A DNA stretch of 64,000 nucleotides from Clostridia bacterium (lineage in GTDB: Bacteria > Bacillota > Clostridia > Oscillospirales > Acutalibacteraceae). The first letter of the stretch is position 1, and every line of letters begins with the position of its first letter. The stretch lies in assembly GCA_017481575.1 (NCBI GenBank), contig JAFUPA010000055.1, forward strand, positions 1 to 64,000, read 5' to 3'. The position numbers and the translations under genes are program-made. Below, one piece after another: positions 1 through 9,017 of the stretch. The notes under the pieces were generated by a model that ran no database searches, was not told the origin of the DNA, and saw only the letters and a list, made by a program, of their open reading frames with translations.

Positions 1-76
1 AAAACTCGTCGGCTTGGTTGGTGTACCTCAAAAGACAACATTTTCCCACATTTAACCAATCTTTCACAAAAAAATC

Positions 77-114
77 ATCCGAGACTCGCTTTTACACGAA
101 TCTCGGATTTTTTT
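77..114 (+). terminator. Rho-independent terminator
   Basis: An 8-bp stem (ATCCGAGA at 77-84 pairing with TCTCGGAT at 101-108) is followed by a T run. It would end a plus-strand transcript entering from the left. An A run just upstream means it could also serve the minus-strand ABC gene, together with a weaker GGCTGT/ACAGCC hairpin at 117-134. Nothing else is seen in 1-144. Confidence 0.7.
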
Positions 115-144
115 CTGGCTGTTTTTTTACAGCCCCTTTATTAA

Positions 145-1866
145 TTATTTTTCTATTTCGGATAAATATCCTTCTTCATTAATTCGATAAATTCTATTGC
201 AATACTGTAACATACTCGGCCTGTGAGTAGTAATTACACAAGTTCGATTAGGATATGATTGCATAATATTAGCAAGCACTTTTTCTTCAGTTTGAGCATC
301 TAATGCACTTGTAGCCTCATCCATAACAAGAATCGGTGCATTTCTAAGCAAAGCTCTTGCTATAGAAATACGTTGAATCTGTCCTTCTGAAAAATTGACA
401 CCTTTTTCATTTATAGCAGTATACATTCCGTTCGTAAGTTTTTCAATAAAATTCCAGGCATCTGCAGTCCTGAGAACGGCTTCAAGTTCCTCATCCGTGG
501 CTTCAGGTTTAACAATTCTGAGATTATCCGCAATAGAGCCCGAAAACACTACATTTTCCTGCGGTACATATGAGCAAAAACGTCGTGTGCTTTCCGAAAC
601 ATTAATTTTTTCTCCCGAAACTGTAGACATGGTCATAAAACCACTATCAGGTTCCACAAGACCTAGAATCAATCTAAGTATAGTGGTTTTGCCCTCACCT
701 GACGGACCTACTAATGCAATTGTTTCACCGGGTTTAACACTAAATGATATGTCCCTAACAACGGCATCATCACCCGTATCATATGTATATGTCAGTTTTT
801 CGCAGTCAAGAATTATACCATCGCTATGAGCCGAATCATACATCTCTTCAGCTTTTTGATCATCTTTACTGCTTTCAATAGGAAGATCTGTAATTTCCAT
901 AATTCTACCTGCAGCAGTTGCAATGGAAATAGCATTTGGAAGCAATGAAACAAGCGAAGTAAAGGAAGATGTCAACTGACCTGAAATCTGTAAAAATAAC
1001 GTCATTGTTCCATATGTTATCACACCCTGCCAAAGACGCCATACTCCCCAACCATAGCACGAATAAGACACTATAAGACCTATAATTGACATACATAGAG
1101 TCATAATTATACTAAACTTACCGTGATCGAGCTTCATCTTTCTGTAAAGATTCAAGTTAGTATTAAGTTGTTCAATATAACGCTTTGTAATATCAAAGGC
1201 TTTAATGGTCTGTATATTTTGAATGGATTCAGAATAAAACGAAAGTATTTTTCCGTTCATTTCACGACTTTCTATATTGTATTTCCGCATCAATCTTGCC
1301 GATACTTTAGAAGTAAGAAGTAAAAATGGGGCACTTATAAATGCAAAAATCGCCATAACAGGATCATAATATAAAACAACAATTAAGCAACCTATAAATT
1401 GTGCCGATTTTGTAAACGCTCCCGGAATAAAAGAAACAATACTTCCGGAAATTGACAACACATCACCCTCTATTCTGTTGAGTAAATCACCTGAATGATA
1501 TTTGCTAATATCCTCCCAACGTGATAGAACAATATGTTCATAAACGCTTTCACGAATCTCATTGCTAATTTTCGAACCTACAACCGAAGCAATACGTGAT
1601 ACAACTGCGTTTATTAAAATCTGCGTAATAGCAAGAGATATAGCTAAAATAGCACTTGAAACAATCGTAGATGTGTTATGAGATACAACTGAATCTATAA
1701 GATACTTTGATGCAACACTTGCGCCAAGACCCATAAGAGTGCTTAATATGCCGATAACGACATATAATGCAATATGGAAGCGATACCTTGAAATATAACA
1801 GAGTAACCATCTCCACTCCTTCGCTAAAGAACGGATCAGTTCAAAATATTCTCCCGGTTTCTTCAT
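145..1866 (-). CDS. ABC exporter, fused permease-ATPase, of the capsule block
   Basis: A half-transporter of 573 residues with an N-terminal six-helix membrane domain (about 20-310) and a C-terminal nucleotide-binding domain. The ATPase part shows the Walker A motif GPSGEGKTT, a signature loop read as FSEGQ rather than LSGGQ, and Walker B ILVMDEATSALD. Such proteins work as homodimers or heterodimers in the inner membrane. It is the last gene of the run that starts at cpsB, 16 bp after the second BY-kinase, so it may export or flip a lipid-linked glycan, or a peptide. The substrate cannot be read from sequence. The start has a good AGGTGAT ribosome binding site. Confidence 0.85.
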   Translation of the reverse strand: MKKPGEYFELIRSLAKEWRWLLCYISRYRFHIALYVVIGILSTLMGLGASVASKYLIDSVVSHNTSTIVSSAILAISLAITQILINAVVSRIASVVGSKISNEIRESVYEHIVLSRWEDISKYHSGDLLNRIEGDVLSISGSIVSFIPGAFTKSAQFIGCLIVVLYYDPVMAIFAFISAPFLLLTSKVSARLMRKYNIESREMNGKILSFYSESIQNIQTIKAFDITKRYIEQLNTNLNLYRKMKLDHGKFSIIMTLCMSIIGLIVSYSCYGWGVWRLWQGVITYGTMTLFLQISGQLTSSFTSLVSLLPNAISIATAAGRIMEITDLPIESSKDDQKAEEMYDSAHSDGIILDCEKLTYTYDTGDDAVVRDISFSVKPGETIALVGPSGEGKTTILRLILGLVEPDSGFMTMSTVSGEKINVSESTRRFCSYVPQENVVFSGSIADNLRIVKPEATDEELEAVLRTADAWNFIEKLTNGMYTAINEKGVNFSEGQIQRISIARALLRNAPILVMDEATSALDAQTEEKVLANIMQSYPNRTCVITTHRPSMLQYCNRIYRINEEGYLSEIEK

Positions 1867-1882
1867 GGTATCACCTCAATCC

Positions 1883-3580
1883 TTAACGTCTTTTTTTACT
1901 TTTATTTGACTTTTTGCTTTGACTAGATTTTTTATTTTTGTTTGAAGGTTTACTTCTATCTTGATTTTTGTTTACATTTGCTTTATCACTTTTTGACTTA
2001 GATTTTTCAGAATTTGAGTCGTTACTTTTTTTCTTAGCTTCACTCACGTCAGACACAGAACCAGCATTATCTGTTACATCAGCAATTTGATCAATCTGCT
2101 TTCTGTTAATTCGTGAACTTTTAGAATATCCATATTTGGAAGAATAACCATACTTTGAAGAATAATTGTAATATCGGTAGTATCCTGCATATTTGTAATA
2201 ACTACCATAACCGCCAAAGCCTCCGACCGTTCCGTTAAGGATGCAGCCAAGGAATTTGGCATCAGTTTCAAGCATTGAATTTATGCCTGCACGAATACTT
2301 GCCTGAAGCACGGCATCCTGCCTGATAACATACACCACTGTCTCGACAACACGTGCAATAATAGAAGCGTCAGAAATAACTCCACAAGGAGGAGTATCAA
2401 CAAAAATCAGATCGTATTCTTCACTGAAACCGTTGAGCTTTTCTTTCAGAAAATCATTTCTAATAATTTTCTGAATACTTTCAACTTCATCTTTGAAGGT
2501 TAACAAACAAATGTTGAGAGATTTGATTCGTTCTATGCAGAAATACTCATTCTCTTCAATTTTTTCTTTCTCAAACTTTTCTGTTTCAATTACTTTCTGA
2601 ATGCCTGAGTCACGTAAATCGGCATCAATGAGAAGAACTTTTTTCTCGTCTCTTGCAAAAACGGAGGCAAGGTTGATCGAAACAACAGTTTTACCTTCAG
2701 ACGGAGCAGTACTTGTTATCATAACCGACTTTTTTCCGTCTGCTAAAAGAGACTGGATTGAGCCACGGAGTAATCGCAAGGATTCAAGAAATTCCGTTCC
2801 TACAAGTTGATTTGTAAGAACGATATTTTTATTGATTTCTCTTCTGTACTTTTTAAAAACAACCTGGGGAAGAATACCGACACAATGCTGATTAAGAACG
2901 TTACGTATATCTTCTTTTGTACGTATAGTTTTTCTGAGAATAGCATAAGCCATAATCCAACCCATTCCGAGAACAAGTCCAATAAGAGCAGCACTCATAA
3001 CAGACGACACCCAGGCAGTCGTATTAGAAGGCTTTTCCGGAAGCATCGGCTCATTAATCATAACAAGTTTTGTACGTCCAATTATGTACTCTGCCACAGA
3101 AGAATAATTGTCTATAACAGACAGAAGTGTATCATAAGTAAGTTGAGGATCACTACCTGTTGCAGTGAGAGTCATCATATTTGTCCCTTGAACACCTGAT
3201 GCAGAAACACTCGCAGGCATAGCATCCACTCCAAGTTCCTCACAAACCTGGTTTTGCAAAAGCTTATTACTAATGATATGAGGAAAAACCGTTGTAAGAC
3301 GGTCAGCCGTTTCTCTGTCATAGTAGAAAGAATAGGCTTTAACTCCATCCTCACCGGAAAGAACCTTGTTTTCAGTGTGAACGGTAAAGGTTGCAGTTAC
3401 TTTATATACCGGAGTAAACCTTACATAGCTCCTGTAAAACTGCACCCCTGCAAATAGCACTGACAATGCTAATGCAACCCAACCGAATTTTATAACTCCG
3501 CGCCATATATCACCCAACAAAACTTTTATTTCAACGGTTGAATCATTGGCTTCGTTATTAATTACATTGTTATTAATCAT
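1883..3580 (-). CDS. Chain-length regulator/tyrosine autokinase fusion (second copy)
   Basis: At 565 residues this joins a Wzz-type polysaccharide co-polymerase (membrane segments near 32-53 and 190-215, with the loop outside the cell) to a cytoplasmic BY-kinase. The kinase shows Walker A (STAPSEGKT), Walker A' (VLLIDADLR) and Walker B (DLIFVDTPP). A tyrosine cluster with repeated SSKYGY units follows near residues 455-490 and is the expected autophosphorylation site. Unusually, it then continues into a basic Lys/Ser/Asn-rich tail of about 65 residues. It lies 27 bp after a paralogous kinase. Such kinases set polymer length and export together with a CpsB-type phosphatase. The ribosome binding site is weak. 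Confidence 0.85.
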   Translation of the reverse strand: MINNNVINNEANDSTVEIKVLLGDIWRGVIKFGWVALALSVLFAGVQFYRSYVRFTPVYKVTATFTVHTENKVLSGEDGVKAYSFYYDRETADRLTTVFPHIISNKLLQNQVCEELGVDAMPASVSASGVQGTNMMTLTATGSDPQLTYDTLLSVIDNYSSVAEYIIGRTKLVMINEPMLPEKPSNTTAWVSSVMSAALIGLVLGMGWIMAYAILRKTIRTKEDIRNVLNQHCVGILPQVVFKKYRREINKNIVLTNQLVGTEFLESLRLLRGSIQSLLADGKKSVMITSTAPSEGKTVVSINLASVFARDEKKVLLIDADLRDSGIQKVIETEKFEKEKIEENEYFCIERIKSLNICLLTFKDEVESIQKIIRNDFLKEKLNGFSEEYDLIFVDTPPCGVISDASIIARVVETVVYVIRQDAVLQASIRAGINSMLETDAKFLGCILNGTVGGFGGYGSYYKYAGYYRYYNYSSKYGYSSKYGYSKSSRINRKQIDQIADVTDNAGSVSDVSEAKKKSNDSNSEKSKSKSDKANVNKNQDRSKPSNKNKKSSQSKKSNKSKKRR

Positions 3581-3607
3581 AATTAACCAATCCTATTCAT
3601 TACGATT

Positions 3608-5101
3608 TCATTTGCCGAGTGGCCCTTCTGAAACACCTTCTTCGGAGGATTGAGATAATCCGAAAGAAGCTGTTTTTCCGTGTTTTGAATAACCATAATA
3701 ATTATTATACCCGTGATATCCACTCTCGTCTGATCCCATCTGACCGAACAGAGTAAATGGCTTGTACACATCGTTAAGTATACAACCCTCCAGATTACCT
3801 CCACCATCTGTAATATTAAGAATCGCTTCGTTGATATCTTCAACAGGAACACTGTCAGTTCTGATAACTAGAAAAATTGCATCCGTAACACTAGAGATTG
3901 TAACAGCATCTGCTGATACCGAAATTGGCGGTGTATCAAATATAATGAAATCTGCCTTGTCGCTGAGTTCCTCCAAACATGTCCTGATAACGCCACTACT
4001 GATTACAGGAGATTCCTCTTGATGGATTCTTTGATTAAAAGCAATAGTAAGTTTGCTTTTCCTATAACGGTAAAATTTAAAATCCATAAGTGCAATCTTT
4101 TGAGAGAATACGTCAGAAAAATCAGTTTCAACCGTATCGTTGAACTCGAAAATCTTATAGATAGCAGGCTTATGAACATCAAGGTCAACAAGAATTACGT
4201 TGTAGCCTCTGTCAGATAATGCAATCGCAAGGTTTGCTGCTATCGTTGACTTTCCTTCATTCTCGGCAACACTCGTAATTACAAAAGACTTTTTTGACTG
4301 ATTTCTGTTCATATACTCCAACTTTGTTGCTAACTTCTGATAGTCTTCTGTAAAACGCAGACTGGAATATGCGTCGTTAATGAGCATCGCCCTTTTTTTT
4401 CGCTTGAATCTTTCTTCCCTTGAAAGGTGCGGCTTTTCATGTGATATTGTGCCTATAAGCTTTGCATCCACCTTATTTGAAAAGTTCTTTTCTTCTTTGA
4501 CTGTTCCTCTGAGAAGAGATAAAAGAATAATCATTCCCCCTTCAAAGAGCATCGCAAGAACAATAATATGTTTACGGTATACCGTAAGTCTTGAGTTAGA
4601 GGGACGTGTAGGCATCTTCGGTTCAGAAATCGTATCCACAACCGCATTTGCAAAGATTGCATCGGACACCTCCGGATACACTTCCAAAATCGACTTGAGC
4701 AGTTTGAATGCAAGCTCCGGATCATCTGCCTTGACGGAAATATTCAGAAGGTTGGTTGAATCGCTGACACTTGTAGTGATTGTTCCGTCAAAACTGTCAA
4801 GACCGAGATTTTCTGCAGCAAGCTTCTTCATTGAATTCTGCTTAAAAACGCTGGTGTATATTTCCGCCATTTCAGCCGAGGATGAAAAGCTGTCGTAAAC
4901 ACCGCCCGTACCCAATTTTGAACGTACAACAAGAACTGCTGTACTTGTATAGGTCGGAGTGTAGATACTTTTCTCGACTACATCAATTCCCATAAGAGCT
5001 ATGAATGCGATCAGAATAATAGCCCAGAAACTGCGGATAATATCCCTAATGAGACTGTTCCACTCAAAATTGATTGAGAAGCCAGAACTATTCCTTTTCA
5101 T
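3608..5101 (-). CDS. Chain-length regulator/tyrosine autokinase fusion (first copy)
   Basis: This 497-residue protein has the same layout as its downstream neighbour: a short cytoplasmic N-terminus, a first membrane helix near 25-45, an extracytoplasmic Wzz domain, a second helix near 175-200, and a BY-kinase domain. Walker A reads SVAENEGKS, Walker A' VILVDLDVHKP and Walker B DFIIFDTPP. The C-terminal tyrosine cluster (GYHGYNNYYGY) is short and there is no basic tail. Two complete membrane-kinase fusions in one operon is unusual, since Firmicutes often split the two parts into CapA/CapB partners. The pair may form mixed oligomers. The GAGGAG ribosome binding site supports the start. Confidence 0.85.
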   Translation of the reverse strand: MKRNSSGFSINFEWNSLIRDIIRSFWAIILIAFIALMGIDVVEKSIYTPTYTSTAVLVVRSKLGTGGVYDSFSSSAEMAEIYTSVFKQNSMKKLAAENLGLDSFDGTITTSVSDSTNLLNISVKADDPELAFKLLKSILEVYPEVSDAIFANAVVDTISEPKMPTRPSNSRLTVYRKHIIVLAMLFEGGMIILLSLLRGTVKEEKNFSNKVDAKLIGTISHEKPHLSREERFKRKKRAMLINDAYSSLRFTEDYQKLATKLEYMNRNQSKKSFVITSVAENEGKSTIAANLAIALSDRGYNVILVDLDVHKPAIYKIFEFNDTVETDFSDVFSQKIALMDFKFYRYRKSKLTIAFNQRIHQEESPVISSGVIRTCLEELSDKADFIIFDTPPISVSADAVTISSVTDAIFLVIRTDSVPVEDINEAILNITDGGGNLEGCILNDVYKPFTLFGQMGSDESGYHGYNNYYGYSKHGKTASFGLSQSSEEGVSEGPLGK

Positions 5102-5108
5102 TATCTAA

Positions 5109-5939
5109 TCACTCCTCTACAACAACTGTCAGAATTGAATGCCCTTCATATCCTTCGTTGGTCGTAATATAATAATGCACGTTGTAAGTACCTGCCTGCT
5201 CAGAATCAAAGTTTGTCGAAATCAACAGCTGATAATCCTTCATAAGAACACCGTTTACGGTTACATCGTTGATGTAATCTTCAAATACAGGCTGTTCACC
5301 CTTTTTAATATAAATAAGACTCTTCTTGAGCTGAATTTCAGGTGCCATTGTCTCGTTACCTTCAACGTGTACGGTAACATCAAGATAAATGGTATCACCC
5401 ATACTATTAGAAACCTGCAGCGATACAGTAAAAACACCTGCTGTATTCTGAATATAGTCAGTTGCAATAATTGTGACTTTATCACTGATATCACCATCGA
5501 TACAGTCACGTGCGCCTACAGCTGCACGAATATCCATTGCTTCTCCTACACCATATACAAGAGCTCTCTTCATATAAAACTCCGGGGCAGTATAATCAAT
5601 ATATTTGATCGTTCTTGTTTGCTTTGCTACATGTTTATCTGAATCCGCAACAGCATACGTAACTGTACAAACACCCGGCTCAATAAACTTTGACACAGAC
5701 TCGATAAGAATTTTATCAGTTATATCTCCATCTTTTTCATCATAGGCTGTAACACCATTTAAAAGAACATTCTCTTTGTCATTTACGCTAATTTCGATAA
5801 CATCTGTATCAACTTTAATTTCAGGTAAAGTTGTATCAATTGAAACTTTTTCTATTGCTGAAAAAACAACAAAAGCAACCAACACTATAGAAAATAGTGC
5901 AAGTGTAGCTATGCGAAACAATTTAACCATCATCATCAC
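5109..5939 (-). CDS. Membrane-anchored protein with bacterial Ig-like (DUF5011-type) repeats
   Basis: The protein of about 276 residues begins with a single signal-anchor helix and continues outside the cell as two Ig-like repeats of the DUF5011 type (about 40-110 and 115-195), recognisable by repeated DGDI(T/S)DKV and APEF/APEIQL motifs, plus a C-terminal beta domain. It has no catalytic motif. Set between the phosphatase and the two kinases of the polysaccharide operon, it may bind or organise the nascent polymer or the export complex. The start is ambiguous: a GTG overlaps the upstream stop and is followed by three ATG codons (5936, 5933, 5930). Confidence 0.7.
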   Translation of the reverse strand: MMMMVKLFRIATLALFSIVLVAFVVFSAIEKVSIDTTLPEIKVDTDVIEISVNDKENVLLNGVTAYDEKDGDITDKILIESVSKFIEPGVCTVTYAVADSDKHVAKQTRTIKYIDYTAPEFYMKRALVYGVGEAMDIRAAVGARDCIDGDISDKVTIIATDYIQNTAGVFTVSLQVSNSMGDTIYLDVTVHVEGNETMAPEIQLKKSLIYIKKGEQPVFEDYINDVTVNGVLMKDYQLLISTNFDSEQAGTYNVHYYITTNEGYEGHSILTVVVEE

Positions 5940-6661
5940 CGTATTTCTTTATTATTTATAACCTTACAGGGATTTTCATTGAAAATAAGATTCGCATAAT
6001 CGAACGAATAGTTTTCACAAACCATTTCATGTGCACTTGTAAGATTAGGAGTTCTTCTATACTGACTATGAGCATCGGACGCAACAAAATCCGCAAGTCG
6101 GTTTTCAAGAATAAACTTGGAAACTCTTTTTGGATATCGCCCGAATTCGCCTTTTATACTGTCACCGTTGAGTTGGATAAATGAACCAATCTGACGCATT
6201 CGATTGATTGAATCAGGATTATCATAAGTGAAAGCATATCGCTCAGGATGAGCGACAACCGGCTTATACCCCTCCGAAACAAGACGTTGTAAGACCGGAT
6301 AAACATCATGTTCGGAGGTTCTAAAATCAAATTCCGTTAGAACATATACCGAATTATTGAGCGTGATGAGTGTACCATTTTTAAGGTGCATAAGAATATC
6401 GCCGTGAGCAAAAACTTCCTGTCCACGGTAAATTTTCACCGGAATACTTCTTTTTTTAAGTTTTTGATTAAGAATGCTTATCTTCTCATCAAATTCAGGA
6501 TTCCAGTAATTATCACAAATTCCCGGAATATTACAGTGCGGGGTAGCGACTATTCCTTTTATCCCTGAATCAGCAGCAATTATAGCCATTTCAATAGAAT
6601 CATTTATGCTGCCTGAGCCGTCATCAACATTCGGCAATATATGACAATGAATATCGTACAC
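5936..6661 (-). CDS. CpsB/YwqE-type protein-tyrosine phosphatase (PHP fold)
   Basis: This 241-residue PHP-superfamily phosphatase carries the metal-binding motifs DIHCHILPNVDDG at its N-terminus, ATPHC, AHPERY and SDAHS near the C-terminus. Proteins of this type remove phosphate from the tyrosine cluster of BY-kinases, and two such kinases lie just downstream, so it is the likely counter-enzyme controlling polymer length. It is the first gene of the operon, starts with GTG behind an AGGTG site, and its stop overlaps the next start by 4 bp. A plausible promoter lies at 6721-6749. Confidence 0.9.
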   Translation of the reverse strand: MYDIHCHILPNVDDGSGSINDSIEMAIIAADSGIKGIVATPHCNIPGICDNYWNPEFDEKISILNQKLKKRSIPVKIYRGQEVFAHGDILMHLKNGTLITLNNSVYVLTEFDFRTSEHDVYPVLQRLVSEGYKPVVAHPERYAFTYDNPDSINRMRQIGSFIQLNGDSIKGEFGRYPKRVSKFILENRLADFVASDAHSQYRRTPNLTSAHEMVCENYSFDYANLIFNENPCKVINNKEIR

Positions 6662-6720
6662 GAGTACACCTACCTAAAAAAGCTGTTTTTAAAAATGCAC
6701 ACTTCCACTATATTTAATTA

Positions 6721-6749
6721 ATTTTATCACAGTGTGTAAAAAAATACAA
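6721..6749 (-). promoter_or_regulatory. Candidate sigma-A promoter of the capsule operon
   Basis: On the minus strand TTGTAT (-35) and TAAAAT (-10) are separated by 17 bp, upstream of the cpsB-like gene. The match to consensus is moderate and the region is AT-rich. Confidence 0.4.
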
Positions 6750-6797
6750 CACAAATTCTTATTTATTTAGTATTTATATCATGTTGTAAAAAAAGAA

Positions 6798-6823
6798 AAA
6801 ACAATGTCCGAAGACATTGTTTT
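6798..6823 (-). terminator. Terminator of the sugar transferase gene
   Basis: The hairpin ACAATGTC-CGAA-GACATTGT (6801-6820, extended by A/T pairs) is followed on the minus strand by a T-rich run. It separates the sugar transferase from the cpsB operon. Confidence 0.8.
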
Positions 6824-6836
6824 GAGTTCTACTCAG

Positions 6837-7556
6837 TTATCTTGCTTTATCGTCACCGAACAAAAGCTTATATGTGTTTAATACGCATTTCAAGTCGATA
6901 AGAAGGGATTGCTTTTCAATGTATTCAACATCCCAAGCAACCTTTTCTTCAGGCTTTAATTCGTAACCGCCATTTATTTGTGCCCAACCTGTAAGACCGG
7001 GTTTTACATAAAGTCTGTGACTGAAGCCAACAATATATGACTCAAACTCATCATAGAAAACCTTTCTTTCAGGTCTCGGCCCAACAAAGCTCATATCACC
7101 TTTTAAAATATTCCAAAACTGAGGAATTTCATCAAGGTGGGTCTTTCTTAAAATGACACCAACAGTTGTTACCCTGTCATCATCCTTTTTCGCCCAGACA
7201 GCTCCGTCCTTTTCAGCGTCGCTTACCATAGTACGGAATTTATAAATATCAAACTCCACTCCGTTTTTGCCAAGGCGTTTTTGTGAATAAAAAACGGGAC
7301 CTTTCGAAGATACCGCAACACAAATCGCAATTAACGCCGAAGGAATAGCAAAAATCAAAATGCAAAAAACAGACAAAGCAATATCAAAAGCCCGCTTAAT
7401 AAAAAGAAACATCTTGTTTTTGTTGACACGAGTAGGTTTCTTTACAACAAACTTTTCTTCTCCGTCAATTTTCCTGACTGAGAGATGGTTTTTAACAACC
7501 TCATGCTGTTCATCTGAAATAACAATATTAACTTTTTCCTGTACTGTTACTTCCAT
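6837..7556 (-). CDS. Polyprenyl-phosphate sugar-1-phosphate transferase (initiating enzyme)
   Basis: A 239-residue member of the WcaJ/EpsL/PglC-type bacterial sugar transferase family. After an N-terminal stretch of about 45 residues and a membrane helix comes the typical core: KGPVFYSQKRLGKNGVEFDIYK, KFRTM, KTHLDEIPQFWNILKGDMSFVGPRPER and PGLTGWAQ. It would put the first sugar-phosphate on undecaprenyl phosphate at the inner membrane. No glycosyltransferase, flippase or polymerase gene lies nearby in this window, so the rest of the assembly line must be elsewhere or to the left. The start at 7556 has an AAAGAGGA site; an in-frame start 10 codons upstream lacks one. Confidence 0.9.
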   Translation of the reverse strand: MEVTVQEKVNIVISDEQHEVVKNHLSVRKIDGEEKFVVKKPTRVNKNKMFLFIKRAFDIALSVFCILIFAIPSALIAICVAVSSKGPVFYSQKRLGKNGVEFDIYKFRTMVSDAEKDGAVWAKKDDDRVTTVGVILRKTHLDEIPQFWNILKGDMSFVGPRPERKVFYDEFESYIVGFSHRLYVKPGLTGWAQINGGYELKPEEKVAWDVEYIEKQSLLIDLKCVLNTYKLLFGDDKAR

Positions 7557-7585
7557 AAAATCCTCTTTCAATAATTTCTTTAGCA

Positions 7586-7614
7586 ATTATATCACCAATT
7601 ATCGCAATAATCAA
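7586..7614 (-). promoter_or_regulatory. Promoter of the sugar transferase gene
   Basis: TTGATT and TATAAT on the minus strand lie 17 bp apart, giving a leader of roughly 20 nt. It makes the sugar transferase a separate unit from the spoVA genes upstream. Confidence 0.65.
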
Positions 7615-7715
7615 CTACTAAAATATACAAAAATGACATTCTGTTTGAAGCTGAAGAACAAATTTCCATATACATTTTTTGCGATAATATTGTTATCAAA
7701 TTCCAAAGTAGAACA

Positions 7716-7748
7716 AAGCCGCAGTAAGATAATATCTTACTACAGCTT
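7716..7748 (-). terminator. Likely terminator of the spoVA operon
   Basis: A 16-bp stem centred on AGTAAGATA/TATCTTACT, with G-U pairs that form only in the minus-strand RNA. The following tract (TTTGTTCT) is only moderately T-rich. Apart from this hairpin, the small ORF at 7835-7999 and the promoter at 7586-7614, I see nothing in 7587-7991. Confidence 0.55.
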
Positions 7749-7834
7749 TTGATAATTATTCAGTTATATTTTAATCGTGTGCATCAAACACTATTTCATA
7801 CATTAGCATTATGCAAATTTTTTTAAATGATCTT

Positions 7835-7999
7835 TCACTTTTTAATCGCTGAAAACGTACAAATCGCTGAAACAATCAACTTTATAATAAGTGAAACCGT
7901 TAGTATTGTATTTAGGGTTCCTGTCACTAAAAGCATTTTTCTATCGCATTCTGCCATTTTTAAGAAGGTTTTCGCTGTTAAAAATGAAGTTTTATTCAT
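7835..7999 (-). CDS. Small predicted membrane protein overlapping the end of spoVAD
   Basis: An open frame of 54 codons starts with ATG at 7999 inside the last codons of spoVAD (8-bp overlap), behind a GGGAGGG ribosome binding site set in the spoVAD 3' end. The product is basic, with a polar N-terminal third and one hydrophobic stretch from about residue 23 to 50, ending in AIKK. I do not recognise it. It occupies the place where spoVAE normally follows spoVAD, but it is far shorter than SpoVAE (about 115-120 residues) and I see no similarity. It could be a real small sporulation membrane protein, a decayed remnant or chance. Confidence 0.4.
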   Translation of the reverse strand: MNKTSFLTAKTFLKMAECDRKMLLVTGTLNTILTVSLIIKLIVSAICTFSAIKK

Positions 8000-9017
8000 C
8001 GTCTGCCCTCCCGCTTGTTAAAAGTACACCATGAGCTATTGAGGGAATACTCTCTCCCTGAAAAGAAGAAACGGTCGATAAAAGGGCACCTGTAGCAACA
8101 ACGAGAACTTTATTAAGCTTACCCGAATTTAATTCGTTGAGAATTTTCGAACACAAAACCGTACCACAACATGCACAACCGCTACCGCCGGCGTGAACAT
8201 CTTGCTCTTCAAGGTCATACATCATAAGTCCCGAATCGTTGTGGACACTTTTTATATCAATGCCATACTCATTTTCAAGAAGTTCATACAAAAGACTAGT
8301 TCCGACCATTCCCAGATCGCCCGTTAAAATCAAATCATAATTCTCGGGTGTTGTGTTAGTATCGGTTAAGAACTCATATATAGTCTGTGCAGCAGCCGGT
8401 GCCATTGCCGCACCCATATTATTTGCATCCGTAACACCTTTGTCGACTATTTTCCCAAGTATAGCTTTTTCAATTCTAGGATAATTTCCCGTATTATTAG
8501 AAACCAATGCAGAACCTGCACCTGTTACTGTCCATTGCGACGTTGGTGTGCGCTGACCTCCGTATTCAAGGGGATAACGAAACTGCTTTTCGGCGGAGCA
8601 AAAGTGCGAAGACGTTGAAGAAACAGCCTTATTAAAAGCTCCGCTGTTCACTCCGATTGCAGCATTTATCATTGAAAGAACCGATGTTGAACAAGCACCG
8701 TACACTCCGCTGAATGGTATTTCATAACCACGGAGGCCAAAGCCTGCACCACTACATTGATTTAGCAGGTCACCTGCGTATACAGCATCAATTTGCGTAT
8801 CGCTGACCCCTGCCTTATCAAGAAGAATAGCTATCGATGTCTTCTGCAAATCACTTTCAGCTTGTTCCCATGTATCTTTACCGGCAGTTGCATCATCAAT
8901 TATCATATCAAATCCCGATCCAAGCGGACCTTCACCTTCTTTTTTTCCTACAACTGATGCCCAAGCGATTACGCTAGGTTTATTTTCAAAAACAATAACA
9001 TTTTTACCTTGCCTCAT
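7992..9017 (-). CDS. spoVAD: Stage V sporulation protein AD
   Basis: At 341 residues this has the normal length and the thiolase-like fold of SpoVAD, with recognisable stretches such as YGACSTSVLSM, SSHFCSAEKQFRYPLEYG, QWTVTGAGSALV and HAGGSGCACCG. SpoVAD binds dipicolinic acid and works with SpoVAC at the inner forespore membrane in moving calcium dipicolinate into the spore. Its start overlaps the spoVAC stop by 4 bp (ATGA), indicating translational coupling. Expression from a forespore (sigma-G) promoter is expected, but I could not identify one with confidence. Confidence 0.95.
   Translation of the reverse strand: MRQGKNVIVFENKPSVIAWASVVGKKEGEGPLGSGFDMIIDDATAGKDTWEQAESDLQKTSIAILLDKAGVSDTQIDAVYAGDLLNQCSGAGFGLRGYEIPFSGVYGACSTSVLSMINAAIGVNSGAFNKAVSSTSSHFCSAEKQFRYPLEYGGQRTPTSQWTVTGAGSALVSNNTGNYPRIEKAILGKIVDKGVTDANNMGAAMAPAAAQTIYEFLTDTNTTPENYDLILTGDLGMVGTSLLYELLENEYGIDIKSVHNDSGLMMYDLEEQDVHAGGSGCACCGTVLCSKILNELNSGKLNKVLVVATGALLSTVSSFQGESIPSIAHGVLLTSGRADDE

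Noticed and set aside
4380..4898. A 172-codon plus-strand frame inside the first BY-kinase gene
   Set aside because: It is opposite a gene with clear Walker motifs; no ribosome binding site and no similarity noticed.
7827..8021. A 64-codon plus-strand frame opposite the small ORF after spoVAD
   Set aside because: It has no ribosome binding site, while the minus-strand frame has a strong one and fits the operon. Both remain uncertain, but only the minus frame was kept.
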